A stretch of 64,000 bases of DNA, taken from NCBI GenBank assembly GCA_002786065.1, contig NHNY01000002.1, forward strand, positions 1,054,001-1,118,000, given 5' to 3'. Within the stretch, counting starts at the first letter, position 1. Every line of letters begins with the position of its first letter. Below are positions 42,904 through 54,306 of the stretch, piece after piece. The translations under genes and the position numbers were made by a program. This DNA comes from Microcyclospora pomicola (taxonomy: Eukaryota > Ascomycota > Dothideomycetes > Capnodiales). The notes under the pieces are model-generated. The model was not told the origin of the DNA. It saw only the letters and a list, made by a program, of their open reading frames with translations, and did no database searches.

Positions 42904-44237
42904 CTAGCACGTGCCCGTCATAACCCCGACTGCGAGATAGGGTCCAAAGGTGGCAAACCCAAGGGCCATGGAGGAAGGATACAGGGTACACGTGCCCTGG
43001 CTACCATCGAAATTAAAAGCCTCGCAAAACGCGTAGTGGGTGCATTGCACAAGGCAGTTTTGTACCGAGGTGGCGGTTACGCTAGGCTGCCGCCCCTGTC
43101 GAAATCTTCGTTGTAATAGCAAGTCACGTCGTACGTGTTGCTGCCTACAGCATTGGATCCACGTCAGCGCTGCCAGGGTGGGAGCCACGGAACGACAGAG
43201 ACTTACCGGCACAGATGAGACCTGGAGTGCAAGCCACGCAGAATGCCGTGGCCGTGGCGGTCGCTGTGGAATCCGTGAAGATTGTGGTGGAGCCTACGAC
43301 ACTGACCGTGACAAGATCTTCCGTGTATGCGGTGGACGTCGTCGAGATACTGGTCGTCGTTCTTGCGGTTGTAAGCTTGGTGGCGGTGACTAAAGACGTC
43401 CGGGTCGTCGTCGTGGCGTCCAGGACGATGATACATGGTGAGGGTGTCTCGACACACAGACATGCAATCTTTTAGCTGCTAGGACTCAAGCCTTTGAGGC
43501 TTGTGAACAGCGCCGGCGCTTTGTCCCCAGCGATGACCCGCCGTTCGTGATCGCTGTCACGTTTCAATTTTGGTTTGAGAAGGGCGCCAGCACTGGGCTT
43601 AGGTATGGGGTCTGGAAAAGCTGTTGGCAGTTCGGGAAGTACATGTAGGGTCTGAGCAGCTAGGTCTCGTTTGTCCTAATGGCAAACATTCAGCAGGACG
43701 AGCGAAAGGCGAAGATGTCGGGGCATCCCTACATAGTAAGAGCAGGCAGTCACTAGACTTAGAACTGTTGCCACCGTTACAGTCCCTATGGTGCTGGTGA
43801 TAGTGGTGACACTGGATGTGATGGTGGCTGGTTGCGAAACATCAGCTCTGCGAGTATACCGTGAACCAATGTTTTGTCTTACATGTCGAGGTTGCAGTCG
43901 TGATGGGTTCCACAGCTGTAGCTGCCACGATCGTGCTAGTACTCGTACCTGGCGAAGCATCTCAGTAAGGTAGAACAGCGCATCAGAATCGGCCGAGGTT
44001 ACCAGTTGTGATGACTTCTGTAGCGACCGTGTTGAGTACGGTTTTCGTCGTCAAGCGGCGTGTGGTCGTAGTGCAACGGGAGAGCGTGAAGTGGGAAGAA
44101 CAATATGACTGTGCTGGAGCGTAGCTCTTGAGGGGTTGGAAGACCGAGTAAGCAGCCAGCGAGCAGCCGCAGGTGGACGTCGCCGCGGTAGAGCCGGCGA
44201 GGGCCAGCAAGACAAGCTGGAACAAGAAGATGACCAT
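42904..44237 (-). pseudogene. Secreted Thr-rich protein with C-terminal PAN/Apple-like module, apparently damaged
   Basis: Begins at ATG 44237 with a signal peptide (MVIFLFQLVLLALAGSTA). Plausible exons are 44237-44003, 43948-43883, 43827-43733, about 43675-43207 and 43144 onward; their phases agree. Products are Thr/Ser/Val repeats (TTTTRRLTTKTVLNT; SSVTTITSTIGTVTVAT; TTTTRTSLVTATKLTT), probably O-glycosylated stalks, then SNTYDVTCYYNEDFDRGGSL of a PAN/Apple-like domain. Two problems are seen: an in-frame TAA after LKGLSPSS near 43470, avoidable only with a weak GTCATC donor, and a one-base frame change at about 43077, after which VTATSVQNCLVQCTHYAFCE continues the domain in another frame. 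Likely a cell-surface protein that is decaying, or a locus with base-call errors. Confidence 0.55.
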
Positions 44238-45862
44238 GGTGCGGGCAGGGAGAGTTGATCCGAATTCGCGACGACGCTCGCCTTCATGGGGGCCATGGTC
44301 CCTATATGCGACCGGCGCTTGCTTCTCGTCGTGATAACGCTGCTATGGAACCCGAGTCGCACACTTGGGTGCCATGTGAAAATTGCGCGCGTGGACCATA
44401 CATGGTCCGCTATACTGCTGGCAGATGGTAGTGGTGGACCTCCATCATTGGGACTCGTGGCTAGTTACTAGCTGAGCTCCGCTGCCAGCTGTTCCAGAAC
44501 TGCTCGTAGGGCGATTCTAGCGCAACGCCGCCGAGCGATATTGTTTTGGCCAGAGCCATGTCTTGGCAGATAGATGTTCGCAGCGGCCATGTCCGTCCGA
44601 AAGCTGGTCAATACCGAGAAAGGTACCTCGTACTGACAAGACACACGCGCTTGCTCTCGCATCTCCACCAACTTGTCGACAATGCCCCCACGCCCTGCAC
44701 TCTCGGTGCTTGATATAGATCGTGCACCGAGATCTCAGCTTTCATCCGAGCCTAAACACAGGGCGTAGGCACGTTGTCAAAGTGGTAGACACAATGTGGA
44801 CATTGCTGCTATTGAAAAAATTTCCCCTGAATCCACTATCTAGTAGGTGCTTCCACCCGCACAGACACGCCGTTCTCTCTTCAACCTGCCCCCGAAGTAA
44901 ACGCCCTTATCAATACGATGCACGCGCCGAAAGAGCTATACTATAGTACGCGCTATATACCTACACCTCAAGTTATTAACCTAGAAAGTTCTTGAAACGG
45001 AAACAAGCCTTGGATCGAGGCGTTTTACCTATTCTTACGAGGCAGGGATCTACGGAGGACATTGGAATACACCAATCTACATGTCGTGTTTACGCGCGCA
45101 CATTAGGGCATAGTTATTCTGCAGATGCGCTCAGATGGTCTCCGTACAGTCCGGATTGACTTTAACCAAACACCTGTAGCTACGCCTAAAAGATGATATA
45201 TACCTTACCTTTTGCGCTGAACTAGACGCTGTAGAGAACAAGGAAAAGTACGAGCGCATTCTCATTGACGTCCTCCCTCGTATGTACCTTAGCATGCCAT
45301 ACCACGGTCGGTATTCAAAGTCTACCTCGCAACACCGCCACACAGAATCCGAACTATCATTAACGCCGACGGTCAGCACGCGCGCTACTAACGAAATCCG
45401 AAGAAGCTACCTAAGGTATTCTACAGAACAGACTCTCTGGAATCCAACAAAACGATAACATCAACGATCCCGTATGTATGAAGTGAGTTATGGCTGTGTG
45501 AAGCTGTGGTGATGTAGAACTGTCCTATCCGGGGTCCGGCATGTTGAAACGCGGAGACTTCGATCGCGTCACTGTATCGATCGGGTGGAACCCAGTACTA
45601 GTTCCTAGTATCTTGAGGATCTAATGAGATATAGTAATTTTCGACCAGACGGAAGAAGAAGGAAAATTTGGCGGCGAAGGTCTCGGGCGCTCCGAAGGGG
45701 GGAATAATCCCACTTCAACAAGCATTGAAGATGGCGGGATGGTTCCGCAAAGGTACTTTGTTCACACGACTCTACAGGATCGACAGCGATGTAGCAGAAG
45801 GTAACTAGATAAAGCGTTATGATATATCATCAGTTGGATAGACTAAATAGGCAAACACCCTT
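44238..45862. other. Intergenic spacer
   Basis: 1.6 kb. Mostly featureless. Between about 45205 and 45459 a plus frame stays open with natural-looking composition (see findings). The segment 44930-45420 is locally A/T-richer and dense in TA steps, which may mark an old decayed sequence. Confidence 0.45.
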
Positions 45863-47545
45863 TCAGATCTCCTGCACCCACATCTCCAACTTGCCCATCT
45901 CGACGCGCTCCTTCGCCGCCTCGGCCCGAACGCCCATGACCGCCATTTCCCAGTCATCCTGGTCGGCGACGGTGACGAGATCGCCCTCCTCGTCGCGGAG
46001 CTTCAGCTTGAAGGCAGCCTTGAAGGCGAACTTGGCGCGAATTTGCGCCTCGAGGTCGGCGAAGGGCGTGGTCGGCGTCGTCATGACGTAGCGCATGTCT
46101 TCGGCGTGGATCTTCAAGCGGATCTTGGTGAGTTCGGGGGGTGGGGGCCGCCGGGAACGGGAGCGGTGACGCTGTTGCTGCTGGTGTTGTTGTTGGGAAG
46201 TGGCTGATGGGCGGGGTGGCGGGGATATGATTTCGAATGCGAGCGGGGAGTCGGTCGGAGTAATTGCATCGTCCGTTTCGTCCTCTTCTTCGATGGCTTG
46301 TGGATAGGAGAGGTGCGTCGACCTCGCTCTCGGATGTGATTGTTGGTCCTGTGAACGGAGTTGTTGACTGGATGGTTGTTGTTGGGGAGAACGGTATGCC
46401 TCTGGACTATAAGCTTCGATGGGGTCTTCTTCGATCCGCACCGAAGGGACATCTCGATAACTGCTTCGTTGGTAGTCATCTCGATATCGTCTGGACGCCG
46501 AGGACGTGCTAGAATGCTCTCGCCTTTGCGAGGGTCGTTCGGACTCGGCTCGTCGTGTTCCAATTCGACGCTGCTCGACGGTAGGCGGTTGTACAGGTTG
46601 CTGAGTCTTCTGATCGAATGCTGCGGCACCAAGCTCTAGTCGTAAGGGCTTTGCGGAAGGTCGCGATTGCTGTAGGCTGGAATGACTTGAATAGCTGCTT
46701 TCTGTCGATTTGCGCTTACTTTGCGAGGATGTTGGCCGTTCAGCTTCCGGGGGAGGAGTGGGCGGGAACACGTTCCTGTTCAACGGCGGCGCGGATTGCA
46801 GCCTCGATCGACTTCGAAGGTCCGGGTGGACCAAATTTAACGCAGCATATGACAACTTCTCCTGCGGTCGGTCGTCCATCGAGACATTGGCCAGCGCCGC
46901 TTTCCGTCGCGCATCCGTATGCTGTTGATCTTGCTGCGCGATCAAATGCGCCTTGCCTAGATAGTCCTTGGCCTTGAGGTTCTTCACCTTGGCCTCATTT
47001 GGCCGATATACCACGCCCACGGGAATGGAGAAGACGGTGTATCCCTCGGCCTGTTCTTTGATCGCCTCGTCGATCACGTCATGATCCGGCACCGCCTTTT
47101 CCCGCGCGGCATACATCAAATCCTGCATCCCCGCCTCCTTCTGTTGCAGGTAGATATAGCACAACCCACGGTTGAACAAGGCCTCACAGGAGTACAACCG
47201 GAACTTCAACCCAAGCTGCTCATAATCGATGTTCTTGTTGCCGCGCAGGTACAGCAGCGTGTCGTTGAAGTTGGCCAACGCCTCCTCGAAATCGCCCATG
47301 AGGAAGTTGCTGACGCCCTGCTGGAAGTAGGCGACAGCGAGGTATTGGTCGAGCTGGACGGCGCGCTGGTAGCATTCCACAGCCTGCGTGTGCTCGCCGA
47401 GGGTGGCGTGGATGACGCCGGCGTTGAAGAGGATCTTGGAGGTGTCGGCGATCATGTCGAAGCAGCGGAGTGCGGCATCGTATTCGTTGTTGTCGTATGC
47501 GGCCAGCGCAGCGACCCAGGTTTCGATCTCTTGCTTGAGGGACAT
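45863..47545 (-). CDS. noxR: NADPH oxidase activator NoxR (p67phox-like)
   Basis: Regulatory subunit that with Rac activates fungal NoxA/NoxB to make superoxide for hyphal and fruiting development. Single exon, 560 residues. TPR repeats fill about 1-200 (LFNAGVIHATLGEHTQAVEC; YFQQGVSNFLMGDFEEALAN; LFNRGLCYIYLQQKEAG). The activation segment AEGYTVFSIPVGVVYRPNEA lies at about 172-191. A long Ser/Pro/Gln/Arg linker with poly-Gln follows, then a C-terminal PB1 domain (ELTKIRLKIHAEDMRYVMTT; KLKLRDEEGDLVTVADQDDW) where the Cdc24/Bem1 contact is made. There is no SH3 domain, as usual in fungal NoxR. The oxidase genes are not in this window. Confidence 0.96.
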   Translation of the reverse strand: MSLKQEIETWVAALAAYDNNEYDAALRCFDMIADTSKILFNAGVIHATLGEHTQAVECYQRAVQLDQYLAVAYFQQGVSNFLMGDFEEALANFNDTLLYLRGNKNIDYEQLGLKFRLYSCEALFNRGLCYIYLQQKEAGMQDLMYAAREKAVPDHDVIDEAIKEQAEGYTVFSIPVGVVYRPNEAKVKNLKAKDYLGKAHLIAQQDQQHTDARRKAALANVSMDDRPQEKLSYAALNLVHPDLRSRSRLQSAPPLNRNVFPPTPPPEAERPTSSQSKRKSTESSYSSHSSLQQSRPSAKPLRLELGAAAFDQKTQQPVQPPTVEQRRIGTRRAESERPSQRREHSSTSSASRRYRDDYQRSSYRDVPSVRIEEDPIEAYSPEAYRSPQQQPSSQQLRSQDQQSHPRARSTHLSYPQAIEEEDETDDAITPTDSPLAFEIISPPPRPSATSQQQHQQQQRHRSRSRRPPPPELTKIRLKIHAEDMRYVMTTPTTPFADLEAQIRAKFAFKAAFKLKLRDEEGDLVTVADQDDWEMAVMGVRAEAAKERVEMGKLEMWVQEI

Positions 47546-50230
47546 GGTCGGCTCGTGCTAGTCTTATAGTGGGAGGAATTGGCGGTGGCAGTCGGTATGG
47601 GGGAGTATGAACACCGACGGTGCGCCAATGGCAGACTGGATCCCTCTATCGCATCGCAACAGGCTGGGTGGGAGGTGAGGAAGTCACTGTATATCGATCG
47701 ATCCGGCCGAGGTGAAGCAGTAAGTGATAGCCTTTGGCAGAGGAGAAGTCGCGAAGGTGTCGTGGGCGTGGGAGGTCCAAACTGCACACTATAACAGGGA
47801 CGGAAGAACACAATCCGGGCGAGCTGAGCAGTTCATATCCCACGAAGGAGCGCGAGAGATGGCGAGGGAGGTTCAAGAGTAGTATGAGAGCAATGTAGGG
47901 TATGGGCTTGGCGAGCAGCCGGGATTGATTGGCACCCCCGCCAAAGCCGTCGCGCGTAATGAATGGCTGTCGCGCCCCCCCTGCCCACTCATCACACACC
48001 CCCCCATCCTCTACCTTCCAATCCATGCGCTGCAGACATACAATCCATGTCCGGCACCAACAAACAGTATTTCATTATTCCTCTGCGCGTCCTTTCTGTC
48101 TGATGTTTATTCAGCCTTCATCCTGTTCATGGCCGTCAGCATTGCATCCATCTCACCTTCACCCGCGACCGTAGAAGAAATCCCACCAGCCTGGCGCTCT
48201 AGAACACCGCCAGAAGCCCGTTCCCACTACGATGTACTGTATACAGATCCTTAGCGGCGCTTATAACCCGACCCGGTGGGATGTGCCTGTTCACCTAAAA
48301 ACAATAAACTAGGACCACCACCGCATGTAGATTCCATCCACTCAGCGTCGACGATCCACCTTTTCGTCTTCACGTGGACGTGGACACTTGTGACAGCGGA
48401 ACCGACCCAGACTACGACAACCACAGCCACAACCACTAAGCGCCGGCCCACGAGTGCGGCCCACGTGCGCATTCCTGTCGTCCACGTTTCCAAGATACCC
48501 GACAACTTTAAGTCGTTGTTGTCGTTGTTGTTTTTCTCGTGATCATTCTCCTGTTGGACACAGTCAGATGCTGACCCGTGCTTGCTACTCCAACATCATG
48601 CGCCACGACACCTCCTTTTGTTGCTGCTGCTACTCCGCCCACCATGCGACAAGACCTTGCATCCGAGCCCTGCGATGGCGGAGTTGATGCCGAGGAGGGT
48701 GTAGAAGACCAGGTTCTTGCTGGAGACACGAAGGGAAAGTGGATAGGCAAGACATGCACGCATTATTGTAATACCCTTACCCCGTTCCCGCGCGCATGCG
48801 AGTGTGTGAGTGTGTGCGTAAGCTCAACAGCTCGTGCATCGTGCATCGTGCAGTAGACGCAATATAATCACAGTGCAGTACAGTAGCTCTACATGCAGCG
48901 ACGTGTGTGTTGTAAAATCTATCAGGTTCCAAGACGGAAGGCTAGGTAGGTAGATCCTAGGCACTTTACTACATGCCCTGTACATGATGTACGTCGTACC
49001 CAAGATCGATGGTCTTAGCCAGATCGATGATCGATGCCCTACCTACCCGACCCTGGTCCAATAAGTATGTAGAACCCGGGCAAGATGAAAAAAGATGAGA
49101 AAGGTAAACGCCATGCGCGCTGTCCGTCCCCCCATGCCGGCACGCACTCGTCTTCGTTATGTTGCGACACATCATCATGGTTCGTCCGCTGTGGGACTTG
49201 CGAGTGACAAGGTAGATGTATGCAGGTCGGCATCATCAGAGCAGACAGAATCTTAGATCCCGAAGATCGTTCCTATGCCCAATGTGCTACTCTACCCCTG
49301 GTTACCCAAACCCTCGCAGGCCGAGCGTATCCGCTCTACGAGGCACCTGGTCGTTTGTCGAGAGAATTGGATTGTGAAACGGTAGAAGGTTTGGAATAAG
49401 CTACCATAATAAAATAGATACTTCGGACAAGTCAAGTCAAGCTATGCAACCTTATATGAAGGGCGAAAAAGAGAATGAGGAGACGATGGAAATGATGATG
49501 GGAGGATGATGTGCTGTTGATGTGGGTCTTTTGCCATTCTTGCATCTCGCCTAGGTCCTGGGCCCCTGTCTCTGGCCCCATTACGACGCCGCGATTTCAA
49601 ACTGCTAAATAGTAGTGGTGGTAGTCATCATCGATCGTAGATTATGGTGAAGAAAGATGCAATGTCCTCTTCCGGCCGTTATTTTGATACCGGCTTACGG
49701 TACCTGTCCCTCCTCTCTCTCCTCCGGCTCTTCCATCCGGTAGAACTTCTGCGTAGATCTTATCGACGAGGGTCCATCGTTAGTGGTCCACAGTCATCTT
49801 TCGCGCCATGTCCCTCTCCCAGACCACATCCGAAATGTCCTTCATGTCGCATATAATTTGTCGTGATTCATCGGAAAAAGCGCAGCGCTAGCAGAGATGC
49901 AATACCAAACCCAGCGATGTCTAAGCATTACGCATCCAATTGATCAACATGGCGAGGATGATGAGGCTGATCGGCGTGACATAGCGCAGAGCGAGTCATA
50001 AGATCCGACAGCTGTTGCTTTGATACCTGACGGCGACGTCAGTCAATTTATCTTGGGAGTTTTGATGCAATCGCCATGTTCTTGAAGACGAAGACAGCTG
50101 TCAGCGTGATGGCTTTTCACCCCCAGCAGATGCGAGCTTGGCTTGATGTGTGCATGTGGAGACGAAAGGGGTAGTCATGCACGTAGCAAGTTGGGTGGTG
50201 ATAATGGAGAGGATGGGTGCGGATTCTGGC
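47546..50230. other. Long intergenic spacer
   Basis: 2.7 kb. A short plus frame with ATG at 48130 (41 codons) follows a C/T-rich stretch but has no other support. GTT-type triplet repeats occur near 48512-48535, and TAGGTAGGTAGATCCTAGG at 48943-48961 is another variant of the CCTAGGTA motif. 49400-49560 is A-rich and GATGATG-rich. No gene called. Confidence 0.5.
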
Positions 50231-51874
50231 TTACCATCTCTGTGACTCGATCCGACGGATCCACGACGCCGTGATCTTGAGTCGTTCTCGTACTGTGGTC
50301 GTGCCCAGCAACTTATACTTCTCCTCCTCGTTAATGGGTAGCACACTGGCGAACCAATACGGGAAAAGTGCGGGGTCGTTCGGTGGTTGACCGTGGATAT
50401 CCAGCACTCGTTGTTGGAGCCACGAGGCACTCCGACTCTGCATTCGGGTGATGAAATCCTGACCGAGTATAAGGAGATCTTGCGTGGACATGTACTCTAT
50501 GTCGCTGGGGGGATCCGCAACGACAGGTCGAGGCCGCGACGTCTCCTCCACCTCGATACGTTCCTCGTCGGCGATCGGGATATCCTCCAACCGCTCCACA
50601 TTCCCAGTCAGGTAGCCATCCATCATAGCATATCCCTTGACGCGAATGCGGTAGATACCTCTAGTTTCCACCAGGCTGGTTCCATCGGGTAATTGTTGGC
50701 AATGCAAGATCTGCAACATGGTCCCGTAGTGATAGAAGTGGACAGGTCCGAGTTCTCCTTGCGGTTCGTTGTATCGATTGTACATGAGCATGCCGAACTC
50801 CCGATTTCCCTCCAGACAGCGACGCAGCATGAGGCGATACCGCGGCTCGAAGATGCGCAGAAATGTTGACTGATGTGGAAACCCCAAAGTGCACACGAAA
50901 AGCGCCGTCTGCCCTTCCACCCCACGTTCCTCCGCCGCATACGCTGATGCGCGCTCGTCAATGATCTCTGGGCAAAGACCGTTCAGTAGCCGGACTAACG
51001 TCTTGTTACTGGCTTGGTTGGATAGTGAGGGCTGCACCGCCACATCCCTCCTGCACACCGGACAGTGTAGCGAGTGATCGAGCACTCGCGCGAGACATTT
51101 TCGGCACAATGTGTGTCCGCAAAATGTGGTGACTGGATCGAGCATGACATTATAGCAGACCTGGCAGTCCACCTCGCGTTGTGTCGCCTCCAGCAGGTCT
51201 GCAAGCACGGCCTCATCCAGCGCGTGCTCGGCTGCATCTGATTCTTCATACTTCAATTCCAACTTCCAGTCCAGCTTGCTTTCCGCCGCGAGAGTGTACG
51301 TCGCAAGCAGTCGACCGCCAATCCCATGATGCACCTGCGGCTTCTCCGTTTCCAGTGACAAACCGATCCCTTCGTCGGACGAAGCCACCTCTTCCATGCC
51401 CGTCGTAATCTGGCTCACCGTCGAAGCATGCCGGACCACGACCTCCGCGATCGCATCCATGACCTTGCTGAGCGTGACATCGACATTACATTCCGACGCC
51501 GGGTGATGCTGCTCGCACGTCGGCAGCGGACACCGAAACACCTGTCGCCGGCCCGGCAGATCAGGATATGAGATCTTCTCATCGCCGTCGCGGAGGTGTG
51601 CATCCGGCAGACATGGCCGACAGATCGACTCGCCGCAGGGCAGAGTGATGGGCAAGCGCAGCGGTTTGGAACAGGCGCGGCACTGAATCAGACGTACCAA
51701 CGCCCGGGCATCCTCGTGAGCCGCCAAAGCGGTGGAGGAGCTCGTGCCAGGCGGATGACCATTCGCTCGCATCAAGGCGGACGTCGCCCGAGCTCCAGCC
51801 CGGCGGTACGTTTGTCCGTCGCGTACCCCGTCGGTGGGTGGTGGGCCGGTTCCAACAGTATCAAGCGTACTCAT
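50231..51874 (-). CDS. RING and LON-substrate-binding domain protein (LONRF-like)
   Basis: Probable E3 ubiquitin ligase combining RING fingers with the N-terminal domain of Lon protease. Single exon, 547 residues. A degenerate first RING lies at about 65-120 (CRACSKPLRLPITLPCGESI, CRPCL, then CPLPTC). A canonical second RING is at 237-276 (CQVCYNVMLDPVTTFCGHTL, CRKC, CPVCRR). The LON domain follows from about 320 (LFVCTLGFPHQSTFLRIFEP; GMLMYNR; TRGIYRIRVKGYAMMDGYLT) to the C-terminus. No protease or ATPase part exists. The stop overlaps GGTAAGCC, so a last tiny exon cannot be excluded. The family is conserved in filamentous ascomycetes; substrates are unknown. Confidence 0.93.
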   Translation of the reverse strand: MSTLDTVGTGPPPTDGVRDGQTYRRAGARATSALMRANGHPPGTSSSTALAAHEDARALVRLIQCRACSKPLRLPITLPCGESICRPCLPDAHLRDGDEKISYPDLPGRRQVFRCPLPTCEQHHPASECNVDVTLSKVMDAIAEVVVRHASTVSQITTGMEEVASSDEGIGLSLETEKPQVHHGIGGRLLATYTLAAESKLDWKLELKYEESDAAEHALDEAVLADLLEATQREVDCQVCYNVMLDPVTTFCGHTLCRKCLARVLDHSLHCPVCRRDVAVQPSLSNQASNKTLVRLLNGLCPEIIDERASAYAAEERGVEGQTALFVCTLGFPHQSTFLRIFEPRYRLMLRRCLEGNREFGMLMYNRYNEPQGELGPVHFYHYGTMLQILHCQQLPDGTSLVETRGIYRIRVKGYAMMDGYLTGNVERLEDIPIADEERIEVEETSRPRPVVADPPSDIEYMSTQDLLILGQDFITRMQSRSASWLQQRVLDIHGQPPNDPALFPYWFASVLPINEEEKYKLLGTTTVRERLKITASWIRRIESQRW

Positions 51875-53111
51875 GTAAGCGCTGACCTATGTTCCTGCTG
51901 CTTCTACTGCTGCTGTTCTAGACGTGGTTGTTGTTGTTGTTGCTGTTGTTGTCGTCGTTGTCGTTGTCGCCTCATATGATTCTCCATCTGTTTCCCGAAT
52001 TTACTCCCTATACCCGCACGTTATCGAAGCCGTGATTGATCGTCGTCGCCCGGAGTTCGGTGAATTATCGCACCAGAGAGGGTCAAGTCGTCAGAGAAGT
52101 CGTGTCGGGTCGATGACGTCGGTTCGGAGGTGGCGTGTCCTATCTCCAGATCTGATCCATGAAAAGAGAGTGTGGGGTGGTCGCGTGGGTTGGTATGCTG
52201 GAGCTTGAGGAATATACTGCGTGGTCGATGATTGTGCAAGATGTGTGTTGAATGGGAAGAAAGATGAAGTAAAGAATCAGAGCGTACTGGCAGCGCAATG
52301 AAGATCAAGTGTTGAGGGAGCGAGCAGGGTCTCGATGGTGCATCCGGCGCACGGAAGTGGAAGATCCGCCGCGAATCGCTCAAGTCAACTACGACAAGAC
52401 TCTTCGACGGCTGACGACCGACAAACTACACACGACGAGAAAGTCGCGCGAAGTCTGGTATAACGCATTCTTAGGTGGAATGGGGGTATATCTTGCTCTA
52501 ATTATGTTCTTCCATTGCACTTCTTCCACTCATCGCAGTCTGAATTCGCAGCCTTTGAAGTGAACTGGTTCTGAGGCTCAAAGTCGCGATGCCGATGCAA
52601 CATGACCAGTGCTGCAGATCGAACTTTCTCCACCAAATCGATGCGCGGTTCCGGCTCCTATCCAATCATCTAGCTAGTTGTCATATATCCTTTCCCTCCT
52701 CTATAGCCTTGTTGCCATGTTGCAATTGGACATAAAGGTTGCAAGTCTCTGACGACGCGTCTCGAATGGCTTCACCAGTCTTGCCACTTGACGACATCCA
52801 TTTTGTGCTTCGGGAAGGCATATCTGGAAAGCCCGAGCTTCTTACACCACATCGGCAACGCAGTATGAGATGGCCAGACGATGTATTGTCGTCAGTGTAC
52901 CAGACATGTCTCAACACCATCTTCGATTCCATCTATAACCGGATGAGAATAAACCATGAGTCTGACAGAGTCCAGATTGCTGCTTCATGAGCCATGGAGT
53001 CTAGGCCATGTCTGCACACATCAGATCAGAAGCCATTCGGTGCAAAGTGCCATTGACTCATGAAATACTAGTCTGGCCGTTCCTGACACCAACGTTCTCA
53101 CTCATTACCAG
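51875..53111. other. Intergenic spacer with leader of the RING-LON gene
   Basis: 1.2 kb. Contains a triplet repeat (listed separately) in the probable leader of the minus-strand gene. The remainder shows only short frames. Confidence 0.5.
51925..51969 (-). repeat. CAA/CGA trinucleotide repeat in a leader
   Basis: Read on the minus strand, an interrupted (CAA)n/(CGA)n run sits about 50-95 bases before the RING-LON ATG. CAA-rich leaders are unstructured. Length variation between strains is expected. Confidence 0.7.
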
Positions 53112-54306
53112 TCATGATTCCTCGTCCCAATGGAAAGGAGCATCGCCATTCTCCTTTGCCTTCACCGCAGATTCGAAATCCTCGAGGAACAACCATCTCA
53201 CCTTCTCACCAATGCCTTTAGACCGCCAGTCGTTCAATGCCTTGGGGTAGAGTTCGAACTGCGCCGGATCTATCACAGAGTTGTCGTGGGCCAAGAGGAG
53301 AAGCACGTTGTCGTGCGCGTCAAACTCTCCCAACCCTGCTATTGTCCAATTCGCGACCTCCTGGTCATCGGCGAAGCTCTTGGTGACGTGGTAGAAAGGC
53401 TTATCTGCTGCGGCATGAGGATGGATGTCCTGAAACAGATGTCCCGGGCAGATACCGGATCTGCCCTTCAGTGGCGATGGCTCGAGCTCCTTTGGCAGTG
53501 GCAAGTATTCTGTCGGTCGAAACTCGCCACCATGGTGTGAAGCGTCGCCACCCATGAAGATGAAGGAGTCTGGGCTGGTTGTAGTTCGTGCAAGCCCACA
53601 CATATGCCCCACGCTATGGCCAGGGGTGTCGAGAAGGTAGAATGAACCATCGCCAAAGTAATCGTATGCATTGAATCGACCAATCTTCAGACCGCTGCCC
53701 TCCTGCGCGATATCAACCTCGCGCACCTCCCGTCCTTCGACATCTGTTTCCAGCAGAGTAGCCTCCTTACGCTTCGGGTAGCCTGGCAGATGCGCGTCCT
53801 TGAAACCCGGCCCCACGACCAGATTAGTCGAGCCTGGGAATGTCGAAGGATCACCTGTGTGGTCCCAGTGATGATGTGACCAAATGATCGAATCGATAGC
53901 GCCTCCATCAACATCAATCTTGTGCTCCCTCAAGATCGTGGCGACGTCGGTGGGCACGTTGATCTCCCATTTCTTCTCCACGAACTTCGGGTAGGAGGGA
54001 AGTTTGTCGAAATCCCGCCGGATCCCCAGATCAAAAAGGATGGGTTTTCGAGTGGGATGCTCGATGAGGAAAGAGAATGACGGGCCTATCAGCAGGTCTT
54101 TGCCAACATAGTTTGGTTGGATGAAAGCTGCAATGCCGAGCTTGAAGCGTCCGGAGCTGGGGATGTGTCAGTCTGGTCATTCTTGAACAGCATTATTATT
54201 GGCTGTTGACGTACGTATCGATGCACGAGACTTTGACAGCCGTCTGTGAAGCCGGGATCTTCAAATCCAGCGGCGGTTTGGGTTCAACCAAGAACTTGTC
54301 TCCCAT
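53112..54306 (-). CDS. Metallo-beta-lactamase-fold hydrolase, lactonase-like
   Basis: Zinc hydrolase similar to N-acyl-homoserine-lactonase/AttM-type fungal proteins; physiological substrate unknown. Exon 1 is about 54306-54216 (31 codons, with a GTACGT donor) and exon 2 is 54156-53112, giving about 378 residues. VKVSCIDT|SGRFKLGIA is restored across the intron. The zinc motif HxHxDH is HHHWDH at 125-130. DTPGHSVGH supplies the third His, FMGGDASHHGGEF the bridging Asp, and LLLLAHDNSV near the end the last His. KPILFDLGIRRDF is a typical N-terminal strand. Cytosolic; no signal peptide. The exact first exon length is uncertain by one base in my reading. Confidence 0.88.

Noticed and set aside
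47081-47569. 162-codon plus frame rich in Val/Leu/Glu
   Set aside because: Antisense shadow of the NoxR TPR region.
48130-48255. 41-codon frame after a C/T-rich stretch
   Set aside because: Too short and without any family feature or splice evidence.
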